Source of the DNA: an uncultured Clostridia bacterium | GTDB taxonomy: Bacteria > Bacillota > Clostridia > TANB77 > CAG-508 | Direction of reading: 5' to 3' | DNA length: 10,622 nt | Assembly: GCA_910589185.1 (NCBI GenBank) | Contig: CAJUSU010000033.1 | Location: 1 to 10,622, forward strand | In this document: piece after piece, positions 1 to 6,882 of the stretch | Layout of the letters: each line of letters opens with the position of its first letter | How positions within the stretch are numbered: the first letter of the stretch is position 1 | Position numbers and translations under genes: made by a program | The notes under the pieces: model-generated | The model's input: the letters and a program-made list of their open reading frames with translations, nothing else | What the model was told of the DNA's origin: nothing | The model's database searches: none

Positions 1-936
1 CTTTAATATATTTCTATTTTTATATTTTTTATTTTATAATTTCTCTATTTTTGATTTTTTTATCTCTATTATTTTATATGTATTTTCTTTTTTACAACTT
101 TATTTTTTCTCCTGCATTCTTTTTTCTATTATTTTTTTGCAGTTAATCTTTCTTATTATATTCTGCCATTTTTTTACACTAAAAACATTTTTCAAAACTT
201 TGTATTATTTTGATTCAAAGAAAGTTTTTGCTTTGTTTTCACTAAAAAAATCACTAACAACTGATTAATCAAATATTGTCTAATTGTCTATTATTTACTT
301 TTATTGTTAAACTACCTCATACTTACAACTGTTTCTTTTCCTTTCTTTATATCAATCTTGTTGCATTACGTAAACTTTCAGACTGTTTTAATCTTCTCTC
401 TTCCAAATCTTATTTTTTTCTTTATCCGCAAGCTTTTCATCCTTCATTTAGTACCATTTTTTATTATTTACACATATAACTTAGCTTTTATTTTTTCTCT
501 TTTCTATAGCCATCCTTTTTCTTAGTCACTTGTACTCCATTTCTCTCTTTATCAACTGTTGTCTAATTGTAAATGTTTTCTTTTCTATATTCCTCTTTCT
601 ACCCCAGAATACAAATTCATTTCTTCTTGAACTACTTTATTCGTTTTTTCTGATTCACTTTTGCATTTTTTCCTCAACTTTACTTTCTATATTTTCACAT
701 TTAGTTCTTATATTTTTTATTTCTAGTTCCTATATTACTTTTATTATTTTTTTCTTATTTATTAAATTACTTTTTTATTTTCTTCTAATTTTTTTGTTAT
801 TTGCTTTTTATTTTCATTAATTGTTTTTATGATCCTTTTTTATTTTTTATACTCCAAAATTTATCTTATATTTTTCTTTTCATTCTTTTTTATTTTTTCA
901 ACATTATTATTTTTTTATTTTCTATTTTTAGTCAAA
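1..936 (-). other. AT-rich stretch without an intact gene; possible decayed gene
   Basis: No convincing gene is present on either strand. The plus strand is dominated by T, with C clearly outnumbering G, so the minus strand is purine-rich like the coding strands of the neighbouring genes. Minus-strand reading gives helical, K/E/Q-rich fragments in different frames: near 588-659 a 24-codon piece containing KTNKVVQEEMNLYSGVERG, near 529-600 one containing KKTFTIRQQLIKREMEYK, and near 350-409 one containing LEERRLKQSESLRNATRLI. Each ends at stop codons. I infer a frameshifted, decayed gene downstream of the coupling-protein gene. Because A-rich DNA always yields Lys/Asn/Glu/Ile peptides, chance is a real alternative. 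Plus-strand open stretches here give Phe/Leu/Ile-rich nonsense without ribosome binding sites. A 12-base direct repeat TTGTCTAATTGT occurs at 276-287 and 559-570. Confidence 0.4.
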
Positions 937-937
937 T

Positions 938-987
938 AAAAAAGATATATTACTTTCGTTTTCACTACTTGCAATATATCTCTTTTT
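938..987 (-). terminator. AT-rich hairpin terminator after the coupling-protein gene
   Basis: The arms 938-951 and 973-987 pair (GATATATT with AATATATC, extended by A:T pairs around one bulged C) across a 21-nt loop. On the minus strand the hairpin begins at the TAA stop of the coupling-protein gene and ends in TCTTTTTT, as expected of an intrinsic terminator. The stem has almost no G:C pairs, so termination may be inefficient. Confidence 0.5.
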
Positions 988-3032
988 TATTCGTCATCCA
1001 TTGGTCCAAATAATTCATCAAATTTTGCTTCTAATTCTTTTTGTACATCTATAGAAAATACTTCGTCATCTTCTTGTTCTTGTGGTAATATTGGCGCATC
1101 TGCTGTTGCTATTGTATTTTCTTGTTTTTGCTCTACCTCTTGTTTTGTTTTTCCGATTACTATATCTTCTACTTTGTTTTCTATTGGAATCTCACTTTGT
1201 GGCTTTTCTTCTTTTTTCTCTTTTGGTTCTTCTTCAAATAAATCATCTAAAGATTCTACTTTTAAATCAGCTTTCTTTATTTTATCATTATCTTCTACAT
1301 AAGGATTATATGGGTTATATTTTCTCCATTTTCCCCTTTCGCCTATATTAAAATCTAAATGATTTAAAGTATATTCTGCTAATTTTCTTGCCATTGGACT
1401 TTCAAAGTAATAATACTTTTTAGCTTTGACTGGTTTAATTCCTTTTTCATAGATAATACAGTCATCATTATCCATTCTTCTTAATTCATCTGGTGTCATT
1501 AATGGTCTTGCCATTACTTGGTCTGAATCACTAACCCCTTGTCTATGGTATTGTTTATCTCTGTTAATCGATCTACTGTCTCTTGTAATTGTTTTTTCGC
1601 CTAATGCTTTAGAGAAATATTCTACTGTTTTAAATGAGTTACTTCCTAAAAATACGTGTGTATCACAGTTACCCATGATTGTCTCATAAGATTTTTCATA
1701 TACTGCTTCTAATTGGTCTAAGTTTTGTAATATAACACTAAATGAAATTCCTCTACTTCTACTGGTTGAAATCTTTTTATCAAAGTCTGGTATTTTACCA
1801 ATGTTAGCAAACTCGTCACATATAAAGTATGTTGGCATTTTTAGCCTTCCGCCATTGGCATCTGCAAAGTTATATAATTGTTGTATCATTTGTGAGAAGA
1901 ATATGGTTAATAAGAAATCGTATGCTGTATGTGTATCTGAAGATATAACATATACTGCAGTTTTCTTTGAACCGATATCTTCAAAGTTAATGGTATCTGT
2001 TGAAGTTACTTCTGCAATTTCTTTTGAGTCGAATTTACCTAGTTTAGATTGTAATGAGCTCAAAATAGAGCCATACGTTTTTTCTGGTGCAATTTCGATT
2101 GATTTATAGTTCATTCTAGCTGGATGGTCATATGGTAGTTGGTTCATTAATTCTGTTAATAGGTTACTTCCGCCATTAGCATTTGCTGCTCTTACTAATT
2201 CTGAACAGCTGGCTAAGTTTTGCTCTTCTTCTGGTCTAGTTGCTATTAAATAATAGATTAATGCTTTTAATAACATCTCTGCCATATCATCCCAATATGG
2301 ATCAGAACCACTTTCACTCTTTTGTCCTTTTACAATTGTATTAGCAATAACGTCAACATCTAATTCACTAGCAATATGCATTAATGGGTTGTATCCGTCA
2401 CTGTTTGCTGGATTTACTAAGTTTAATACTTTGATATCATATCCGTTTTGTCTTAAATATCCTGCTGTTTTATCATAAAGTTCTCCTTTAGGGTCTGTAA
2501 ATACATAAGAGCCTAACATCTGAAAGGCATTTGGTATTGAATAAGATGCTGATTTACCAGAACCAGAACCTCCGACTACTAATACATTAACATTTCCTCG
2601 TTTATCGACTGGTAAGTAATTTTCTTGTGCTAACAAAATTCCTTTATGTTTGCTAAGCACTTTATATTGTTCTCCGCCTTCACTCCAATCACTGGACCCG
2701 TGCTCTATATCTGCATACTCACTTTTTGGTTTTGAACGAAATAAACCAATTGTTGTACAAATTGCATAAAATATACTAAACCATAATAAAGTTTTAAAAA
2801 ATGTTCCTATATAAGCTGCTCCAAATACTTGAGTAATGGAATTAAAGCTTACAATATTTTGAAAAACTTCTCCCAAAAATGTACCAAAAACAAAAACTCC
2901 ATTGTCTGTTGCATCAACAATGGATTTTGCAATTGGCGAAACGAGTATTATGGTTAAAATAATCCATAATACTCCTATCAATATCATACTTTTCTTATTA
3001 TCTTTTAATGTTTTTTTTACTTTATAATTCAT
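987..3032 (-). CDS. VirD4/TraG-family type IV secretion coupling ATPase
   Basis: A 681-residue coupling protein: a membrane-anchored ATPase that brings DNA-protein substrates to a type IV secretion channel in conjugation. Two N-terminal membrane segments are visible (about residues 16-36 and 70-97), followed by the cytoplasmic motor domain. Walker A is GGSGSGKS (154-161), TDPKGELY lies at 179-186, Walker B is FICDEFAN (403-410), and ILQNLDQLE (434-442) is the conserved motif after it. Length and layout fit the family common in Gram-positive integrative elements. From about residue 580 a charged tail of roughly 100 residues, rich in Glu, Lys and Asp, ends in GPMDDE; such tails can bind substrates, but that is inference here. 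The ATG follows AAAAGGTGAT by 7 nt. It is the third gene of an operon, 30 nt after the 114-residue gene. No other recognisable secretion gene lies in the window. Confidence 0.92.
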   Translation of the reverse strand: MNYKVKKTLKDNKKSMILIGVLWIILTIILVSPIAKSIVDATDNGVFVFGTFLGEVFQNIVSFNSITQVFGAAYIGTFFKTLLWFSIFYAICTTIGLFRSKPKSEYADIEHGSSDWSEGGEQYKVLSKHKGILLAQENYLPVDKRGNVNVLVVGGSGSGKSASYSIPNAFQMLGSYVFTDPKGELYDKTAGYLRQNGYDIKVLNLVNPANSDGYNPLMHIASELDVDVIANTIVKGQKSESGSDPYWDDMAEMLLKALIYYLIATRPEEEQNLASCSELVRAANANGGSNLLTELMNQLPYDHPARMNYKSIEIAPEKTYGSILSSLQSKLGKFDSKEIAEVTSTDTINFEDIGSKKTAVYVISSDTHTAYDFLLTIFFSQMIQQLYNFADANGGRLKMPTYFICDEFANIGKIPDFDKKISTSRSRGISFSVILQNLDQLEAVYEKSYETIMGNCDTHVFLGSNSFKTVEYFSKALGEKTITRDSRSINRDKQYHRQGVSDSDQVMARPLMTPDELRRMDNDDCIIYEKGIKPVKAKKYYYFESPMARKLAEYTLNHLDFNIGERGKWRKYNPYNPYVEDNDKIKKADLKVESLDDLFEEEPKEKKEEKPQSEIPIENKVEDIVIGKTKQEVEQKQENTIATADAPILPQEQEDDEVFSIDVQKELEAKFDELFGPMDDE

Positions 3033-3062
3033 TGTTTCAAATCACCTTTTCTTGTGTGAAAT

Positions 3063-3407
3063 TTATCCGATTTCCATTCCTGATTGAACTTCTTTCTTTC
3101 TATTTGCTTTTGCTTTCATTTCTGCTTTTTGCTTTTTAGCTGCCATTAAAGCTTGGTAAGCTTTTGGGTTTACCATAGAAATAGTAGTTCCATCTTTCTT
3201 TTCTAACATGCCATCTTCTCTGACTTTTGACTCTTCTACTTGAGAAATAACAATTTCGCCTTGTTTTTCTGCTTCTTTTACTTCTTTTTCAGAAACTCCC
3301 CATTTAGCAGTTTTTGGTGGCATTTCTAATCCTTTATCTGTTGGAATTGATTGTCCTACTACTACAGCAGGGTTATCTCTATTTGAAGGTACATTTGTAC
3401 TATTCAT
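3063..3407 (-). CDS. Small soluble protein of unknown function in the coupling-protein operon
   Basis: I do not recognise this 114-residue protein. It has no signal peptide or membrane segment. The N-terminal part (1-35) is Pro/Asn-rich and probably flexible. Residues 38-65 are charged and contain WGVSEKEVKEAEKQGEIVIS. The C-terminal part (about 80-107, starting at NPKAYQALMAAKKQK) is a strongly basic Lys/Ala-rich helix that could bind nucleic acid or a protein partner. The start at 3407 is chosen because AGGAGG lies 9 nt upstream; a longer reading from 3461 would overlap the preceding gene by 38 nt and lacks this support. The gene lies 16 nt after the 174-residue gene and 30 nt before the coupling-protein gene, so co-transcription is very likely and a role as an accessory or substrate of the transfer system is a reasonable guess only. 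Confidence 0.75.
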   Translation of the reverse strand: MNSTNVPSNRDNPAVVVGQSIPTDKGLEMPPKTAKWGVSEKEVKEAEKQGEIVISQVEESKVREDGMLEKKDGTTISMVNPKAYQALMAAKKQKAEMKAKANRKKEVQSGMEIG

Positions 3408-3416
3408 TTCTTCGCT

Positions 3417-3422
3417 CCTCCT
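3417..3422 (-). promoter_or_regulatory. Shine-Dalgarno that fixes the start of the 114-residue protein
   Basis: The minus strand reads TAA AAGGAGGAGCGAAGAA ATG between the stop of the 174-residue gene and the ATG at 3407. The perfect AGGAGG with 9-nt spacing makes this ATG far likelier than the in-frame ATGs inside the preceding gene. Confidence 0.75.
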
Positions 3423-3423
3423 T

Positions 3424-3948
3424 TTAGACATCTTCTTTCTTATCGCGAATTTCAAATGCAAAATATGATTTAAATGGTTTCAGCTTACACTTACCTTTTA
3501 CCTCATTTGTTTGTCCGTCAAAGTATAAAACTGGCTTGACTTCTTCTGTTGTTTCTGGATCTATAATTGATATTGGTCTTTTTAAATCCGGTGTATATTT
3601 AAATTCTTTATATTCTGATTCTTGTTCAGAATATAAAGTATCAAACTTAATTGGAATTGGGCGCTTAGCAATTTTCACTTTATCTTCTGCTAAAATTCCC
3701 ATGTTGACAACTACTTTATCTTGTCCAAAAGATAAGATAACTAAATCCTCTTCGTTTTCAGGTTCGTCAACAAAAAAGGTCTTTTTCCTTAAATCACCAT
3801 TTAATTCTTCAGCATATTCAAGGCGTTGTACCGTGTATTTTGGGTATTCATCTAATAAACTCTTGTCCGTTTTATTGATTCTATATATTACAGTGTTAAC
3901 TCCTTGTGGATCTGTAATACTAAAGTGTTTTCCTTGTATTGAGTCCAT
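3424..3948 (-). CDS. Soluble protein of unknown function, first gene of the coupling-protein operon
   Basis: I do not recognise this 174-residue protein. It has no signal peptide, membrane segment or obvious catalytic motif. It alternates short beta-like stretches with charged turns: FSITDPQGVNTVIYRI (9-24), an acidic linker DEPENEEDL (61-69), KVVVNMGIL (78-86), RPISIIDPETTEEVKPVLYF (124-143) and a basic end KGKCKLKPFKSYFAFEIRDK (151-170). The two similar ITDPQG and IIDPETTEEV stretches might reflect an internal duplication, but the match is short. The ATG at 3948 follows AAAGGAGTG at good spacing. It is the first gene after a perfect consensus promoter and is followed 16 nt later by the 114-residue gene and then by the coupling ATPase. 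Context suggests a cytoplasmic accessory role in DNA transfer; the sequence itself does not show this. Confidence 0.75.
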   Translation of the reverse strand: MDSIQGKHFSITDPQGVNTVIYRINKTDKSLLDEYPKYTVQRLEYAEELNGDLRKKTFFVDEPENEEDLVILSFGQDKVVVNMGILAEDKVKIAKRPIPIKFDTLYSEQESEYKEFKYTPDLKRPISIIDPETTEEVKPVLYFDGQTNEVKGKCKLKPFKSYFAFEIRDKKEDV

Positions 3949-4025
3949 CTTTTTACACTCCTTTTCTATGAATCCTAGTCCAATACATAGTTTGTCTTTT
4001 GTTTTTATTCATATCACTAAATTCA

Positions 4026-4054
4026 ATTATAATACAAAATTGCCCAACTGTCAA
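4026..4054 (-). promoter_or_regulatory. Perfect sigma-A promoter of the coupling-protein operon
   Basis: On the minus strand TTGACA (4049-4054) and TATAAT (4026-4031) are separated by exactly 17 nt, a perfect match to the vegetative consensus. Transcription should begin near 4019, leaving a leader of about 70 nt before the ATG at 3948. This separates the three-gene operon from dnaJ upstream. A second GTTGACA lies 24 nt further upstream. Confidence 0.85.
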
Positions 4055-4060
4055 CGTTTT

Positions 4061-4078
4061 AATTCGAATTTATGTCAA
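4061..4078 (-). promoter_or_regulatory. Palindrome and second TTGACA upstream of the operon promoter
   Basis: Between the -35 box (4049-4054) and a second TTGACA copy (4073-4078) lies AATTCGAATT (4061-4070), a perfect 10-base palindrome. The second TTGACA has no -10 box at 17 nt, so it is not a second promoter of the same type. The arrangement could be an operator for a repressor or activator; no regulator gene is nearby, and in AT-rich DNA a palindrome of this size may arise by chance. Confidence 0.35.
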
Positions 4079-4103
4079 CTTTTGATATTTTATAAGATTC
4101 ACT

Positions 4104-5024
4104 CTATAATTTATTATAAGTATTTCTTGGATCATATGTTGAGACTTCCTTTAACTCCTGAAAAAGAGCCTTTTCTTGATCAGTCATTACTTTTGGTACC
4201 ATAATACATATATTCGTAATTAACTCTCCTCTACCACCTTTTCCGTCAAGATACCCTTTTTCTTTTAAATGAATAGTCTCTCCACTTTGTATTCCTTGTG
4301 GCACATGCAAAGATATTTCTTCATTAATAGAGTTTAATGTTACCTTTGTACCTAATGCTGCCTCCCATGGAGTTAAATATAAATTAGTATATAAGTCAAT
4401 CCCATTTAATTTATATTTCTCATCATCTTCTATTTGGACTTTAATAAGTAGATCCCCTGGTCTTCCTCCATTTTCACCTGGCTTTCCTTGCCCCATTAAA
4501 CGTATTTTTTCATGGTTGCGAATCCCTGCTGGAATTTTTATCGTAAAAGTTTTCATTTTTCCATTAAGAGTACGTAAAGAAATTTTCTTCTCACTTCCAT
4601 AAAAAGCCTCTATAATAGATATATTAATTTCAGTTTCAATATTTTCACCTTTTACTGATGCCTTTTTTGTGTTCTTCTTTTCTTGTGGCTTATCTTCATT
4701 ACTTTGTATATTTTCTCCAAAGAACATTCTGAAAAAGTCGCTAAATACTGCTCCTTTATCCCTGGCACTTTCTTCATATTTCACCTTTTGTTTTTTTCCT
4801 ATATGATTGTACCACATTCTGTCATATTTCCTACGCGAGGCAGTCTCTGATAATACTTTGTAAGCTTCATTAATATCTTTGAAGCGCTCCTCTGCCATAG
4901 AGTTAGTAGTATTTATATCTGGGTGATATTTTTTTGCTTGCTCACGATAAGCTTGTTTAATTTCTTCTGGAGATGCTTTATAATTACTAATTTCTAATAT
5001 TTTATAATAGTCTTTGAAAATCAT
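4104..5024 (-). CDS. DnaJ/CbpA-like J-domain co-chaperone without zinc finger
   Basis: A 306-residue J-protein that would stimulate the ATPase of a DnaK-type Hsp70 and pass it unfolded clients in the cytoplasm. The J domain covers about residues 5-70 with the essential HPD at 34-36 and the usual DINEAYKVLSE helix at 50-60. A charged linker with a short Phe/Gly-containing patch (91-104) follows. The DnaJ C-terminal domains run from about 128 to 278: the first includes IPAGIRNHEKIRLMGQGKPG (164-183), the second LTPWEAALGTKV (217-228) and VPQGIQSGETIHLKEKG (241-257). The CxxCxGxG zinc-finger repeats of classical DnaJ are absent, so this is a class B, CbpA-like protein rather than the main DnaJ of a dnaK operon. 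The ATG is preceded by AGGGGGAAC. It is apparently a single-gene unit with its own promoter candidate. Confidence 0.9.
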   Translation of the reverse strand: MIFKDYYKILEISNYKASPEEIKQAYREQAKKYHPDINTTNSMAEERFKDINEAYKVLSETASRRKYDRMWYNHIGKKQKVKYEESARDKGAVFSDFFRMFFGENIQSNEDKPQEKKNTKKASVKGENIETEINISIIEAFYGSEKKISLRTLNGKMKTFTIKIPAGIRNHEKIRLMGQGKPGENGGRPGDLLIKVQIEDDEKYKLNGIDLYTNLYLTPWEAALGTKVTLNSINEEISLHVPQGIQSGETIHLKEKGYLDGKGGRGELITNICIMVPKVMTDQEKALFQELKEVSTYDPRNTYNKL

Positions 5025-5100
5025 AGTTCCCCCTAAGTAAGGTCATTTTTATTTCTTGTCTTTTGTATTATTTTGATTTTCTTTTTCTAGAATGTTTTAG

Positions 5101-5109
5101 ATTATATCA
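5101..5109 (-). promoter_or_regulatory. Candidate extended -10 promoter for the J-protein gene
   Basis: On the minus strand TGATATAAT, an extended -10 (TGnTATAAT), lies directly after the stop codon of the HD-domain gene and 76 nt before the ATG at 5024. A recognisable -35 box is missing, which extended -10 promoters tolerate. No CIRCE-type inverted repeat for HrcA heat-shock control is visible in this gap. Confidence 0.5.
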
Positions 5110-5115
5110 CATTTA

Positions 5116-5682
5116 TTACTGTAAGGAAAGGGGTAACAGCTGATTTCTAGCAAAAATTCCATCTGGATGAACTAAGACACCTTTATCAATATTTTTTTTA
5201 ATGGTCTCGTCTAAAATTGTTAAAGTACATTTATCAATGTCCTGTGTAGCAAGTTTTCTTAATTCTTCTATTCCAGTGTATTCTCTATTCTCTTCAATTT
5301 TATCTGACACAAAAATTATCTTAGCTAATAAATCCATATCTAAATGTCCTGTTGTGTGGTAAAGAATGGCATTTTGCATTTCTTTTGTAAAACCATATTT
5401 TTTTACTATATCTGCTCCTATTTTAGCATGGAGCAAACCTACATTATGCATTTCTACCTCATCTATTTCAATTTTGTGTTCCTTGCAATAAGCAATCTTT
5501 TCTTCATTTGGTATCTCTTTTGCAATATCATGGGCAAGTCCTGTTAAAACTGCAATATTAGCATCTATACCATATTGCTTTGCTAATTCTTCTGCTTTTT
5601 TCATGACTCCTATAGAATGTTGATATCTTTTTTCTGATAAGATGTTTTTTAGCTCTTTTTGTATAGTTTCAATTTTCTCCAT
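5116..5682 (-). CDS. yqeK: YqeK-type HD-domain hydrolase (predicted symmetrical Ap4A hydrolase)
   Basis: A 188-residue HD-superfamily protein matching YqeK, a metal-dependent enzyme that splits diadenosine tetraphosphate symmetrically into two ADP. Visible metal ligands are H22 in RYQHSIGV, the H51-D52 pair in GLAHDIAKE, H85 in LLHAKIGA, H109 in ILYHTTG and D127 in FVSDKIE. The length is typical and there is no fused synthetase or regulatory domain, which argues against RelA/SpoT or signalling phosphodiesterases. AGGGGAGC before the ATG supports the start. In many Firmicutes yqeK sits with nadD and rsfS; here it sits 95 nt after ddl, across a palindromic element, and before a J-protein gene. 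No promoter is obvious in that gap, so read-through from murF-ddl is possible. Confidence 0.85.
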   Translation of the reverse strand: MEKIETIQKELKNILSEKRYQHSIGVMKKAEELAKQYGIDANIAVLTGLAHDIAKEIPNEEKIAYCKEHKIEIDEVEMHNVGLLHAKIGADIVKKYGFTKEMQNAILYHTTGHLDMDLLAKIIFVSDKIEENREYTGIEELRKLATQDIDKCTLTILDETIKKNIDKGVLVHPDGIFARNQLLPLSLQ

Positions 5683-5711
5683 TATTTGCTCCCCTTTTTT
5701 GATTGTTCTAA

Positions 5712-5764
5712 GAGGGACACATTTTTTCCTAAAGTCACTCCTATAGGGATAAGATGTGTCCCTC
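5712..5764. repeat. 53-nt palindromic element between ddl and yqeK
   Basis: GAGGGACACAT (5712-5722) and ATGTGTCCCTC (5754-5764) form a perfect 11-bp stem. The inside continues as an imperfect stem (A:T and G:C pairs with wobbles around TTTCC and GGGAT), so nearly the whole element can fold into one long hairpin. No T-run follows on the minus strand, so it does not look like a standard terminator for ddl. It resembles a REP- or MITE-like extragenic palindrome; only its copy number in the genome could settle that. Confidence 0.65.
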
Positions 5765-5777
5765 CTAAGTATTTATA

Positions 5778-6839
5778 CTAGTATGCTATTCTAATAAGTT
5801 CATCTAATAATTTGGTATAACTTAGTCCACTTACTTCCCACAATTGAGGATACATACTAATTTGTGTAAATCCTGGCATTGTATTAATTTCATTAATATA
5901 CACTTGATTATCGGATTTGCGAATAAAGAAGTCTACACGTGACAATCCTTTTCCATCAACTGCTTTAAATGCTTTTATTGCTAGAGTTTGAATTTCTTTC
6001 AACTTTTCTTCTTCTATTTCGGCTGGTATAACTGTACGAGATGCAGCATTTTGATATTTTGCTTCAAAAGTATAAAAGTCTTCTGCTGATAATACTTCTC
6101 CTACACAAGTTGCTTTTACCTCTTCATTTCCCAATACAGCACATTCTACTTCTCTTCCCTCTATTTCTTCTTCCAATAAGATTTTCGTATCATAAATACT
6201 AGCATCTAATAATGCTGATTGTAACTCTTGCTGATTTGTAGCTTTATGTACGCCAACAGAAGAGCCAGAGTTAGATGGTTTTACGAAAACTGGGAAATGG
6301 ATAGTTTCGTCTATTATTTTAGCAATCTCTGAAATGGACAATTCCTGTTCTTTAAATTCGTTATCTACATATTGAAATACTGTTTTTCCTTCTTTTTGAA
6401 TTGCCTTAATATAAATAAACTTAGCCTGTGGTATTCTTGCTTTTTCAAATACCATTTTAGTATATACTTTATCCATACAAATACTGGAACCTAATACTCT
6501 ACAACCTACATAAGGAATTTTTAAAAGTTCTAACATTCCTTGAATTGTTCCATCTTCCCCATATAAGCCATGTAAAACAGGGAACGCAACATCTATACCT
6601 TTTAAATATTCTATTACATTTGAAATAGGCATAATTTCAGTTAGCTGTTCTCCTACTGCTAATCTTGTAATTTCATTAACTGGCTTAATATATTCATACC
6701 AATTTCCACTTTGATCAATATAAATTGGATAAATTTTATATTTTTGTTTGTCTAAATTTTGAATAACAGATGTACCTGATGCAATGGATACATCATGTTC
6801 TGTTGACATTCCTCCAAAGATAACACCTAATTTTATCAT
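5778..6839 (-). CDS. ddl: D-alanine--D-alanine ligase
   Basis: This 353-residue ATP-grasp enzyme joins two D-alanines using ATP in the cytoplasm, supplying the dipeptide that MurF attaches to the peptidoglycan precursor. Family motifs are all present: GGMSTEHDVS (9-18), HGLYGEDGTIQG (90-101), KPSNSGSSVGV (187-197), RVDFF (301-305) and the metal- and phosphate-binding NEINTMPGFT (316-325). The segment FYTFEAKY (255-262) keeps the Tyr-containing loop typical of true D-Ala-D-Ala ligases, so a VanA-type D-Ala-D-Lac ligase is unlikely. Length is normal. The ATG is preceded by AAGGAGAG. The gene lies 43 nt after murF with no promoter or terminator between them, so the two are almost certainly co-transcribed. 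Confidence 0.95.
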   Translation of the reverse strand: MIKLGVIFGGMSTEHDVSIASGTSVIQNLDKQKYKIYPIYIDQSGNWYEYIKPVNEITRLAVGEQLTEIMPISNVIEYLKGIDVAFPVLHGLYGEDGTIQGMLELLKIPYVGCRVLGSSICMDKVYTKMVFEKARIPQAKFIYIKAIQKEGKTVFQYVDNEFKEQELSISEIAKIIDETIHFPVFVKPSNSGSSVGVHKATNQQELQSALLDASIYDTKILLEEEIEGREVECAVLGNEEVKATCVGEVLSAEDFYTFEAKYQNAASRTVIPAEIEEEKLKEIQTLAIKAFKAVDGKGLSRVDFFIRKSDNQVYINEINTMPGFTQISMYPQLWEVSGLSYTKLLDELIRIAY

Positions 6840-6882
6840 ATTTTTTACTCTCCTTTTTCTAAAAAATCACATGATTGAACAA

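Noticed and set aside
276..570. TTGTCTAATTGT direct repeat as an attachment site or CRISPR remnant
   Set aside because: Only two 12-base copies 283 nt apart in very AT-rich DNA, without spacer regularity or a recombinase gene.
276..1013. Plus-strand open stretches encoding Phe/Leu/Ile-rich hydrophobic peptides
   Set aside because: They arise from T-rich DNA, lack ribosome binding sites and family motifs, and overlap one another.
3408..3461. Upstream extension of the 114-residue protein by 18 residues
   Set aside because: It overlaps the preceding gene, while the ATG at 3407 has a perfect AGGAGG in the intergenic gap.
4061..4103. CIRCE or other heat-shock operator linked to the J-protein gene
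   Set aside because: The short AATTCGAATT palindrome does not match the long CIRCE inverted repeat and lies downstream of the J-protein gene.
3536..4204. A 222-codon plus-strand open frame
   Set aside because: It lies antisense to the operon's first gene, its promoter and the end of the J-protein gene, is Ser-rich without recognisable domains, and has no upstream Shine-Dalgarno.
5116..5682. RelA/SpoT-type or signalling HD phosphodiesterase
   Set aside because: There is no synthetase, TGS, ACT or HD-GYP element; length and motif order fit YqeK.
5778..6839. VanA-type D-Ala-D-Lac resistance ligase
   Set aside because: The FYTFEAKY loop and the pairing with murF fit a housekeeping D-Ala-D-Ala ligase; no vanH or vanX is present.
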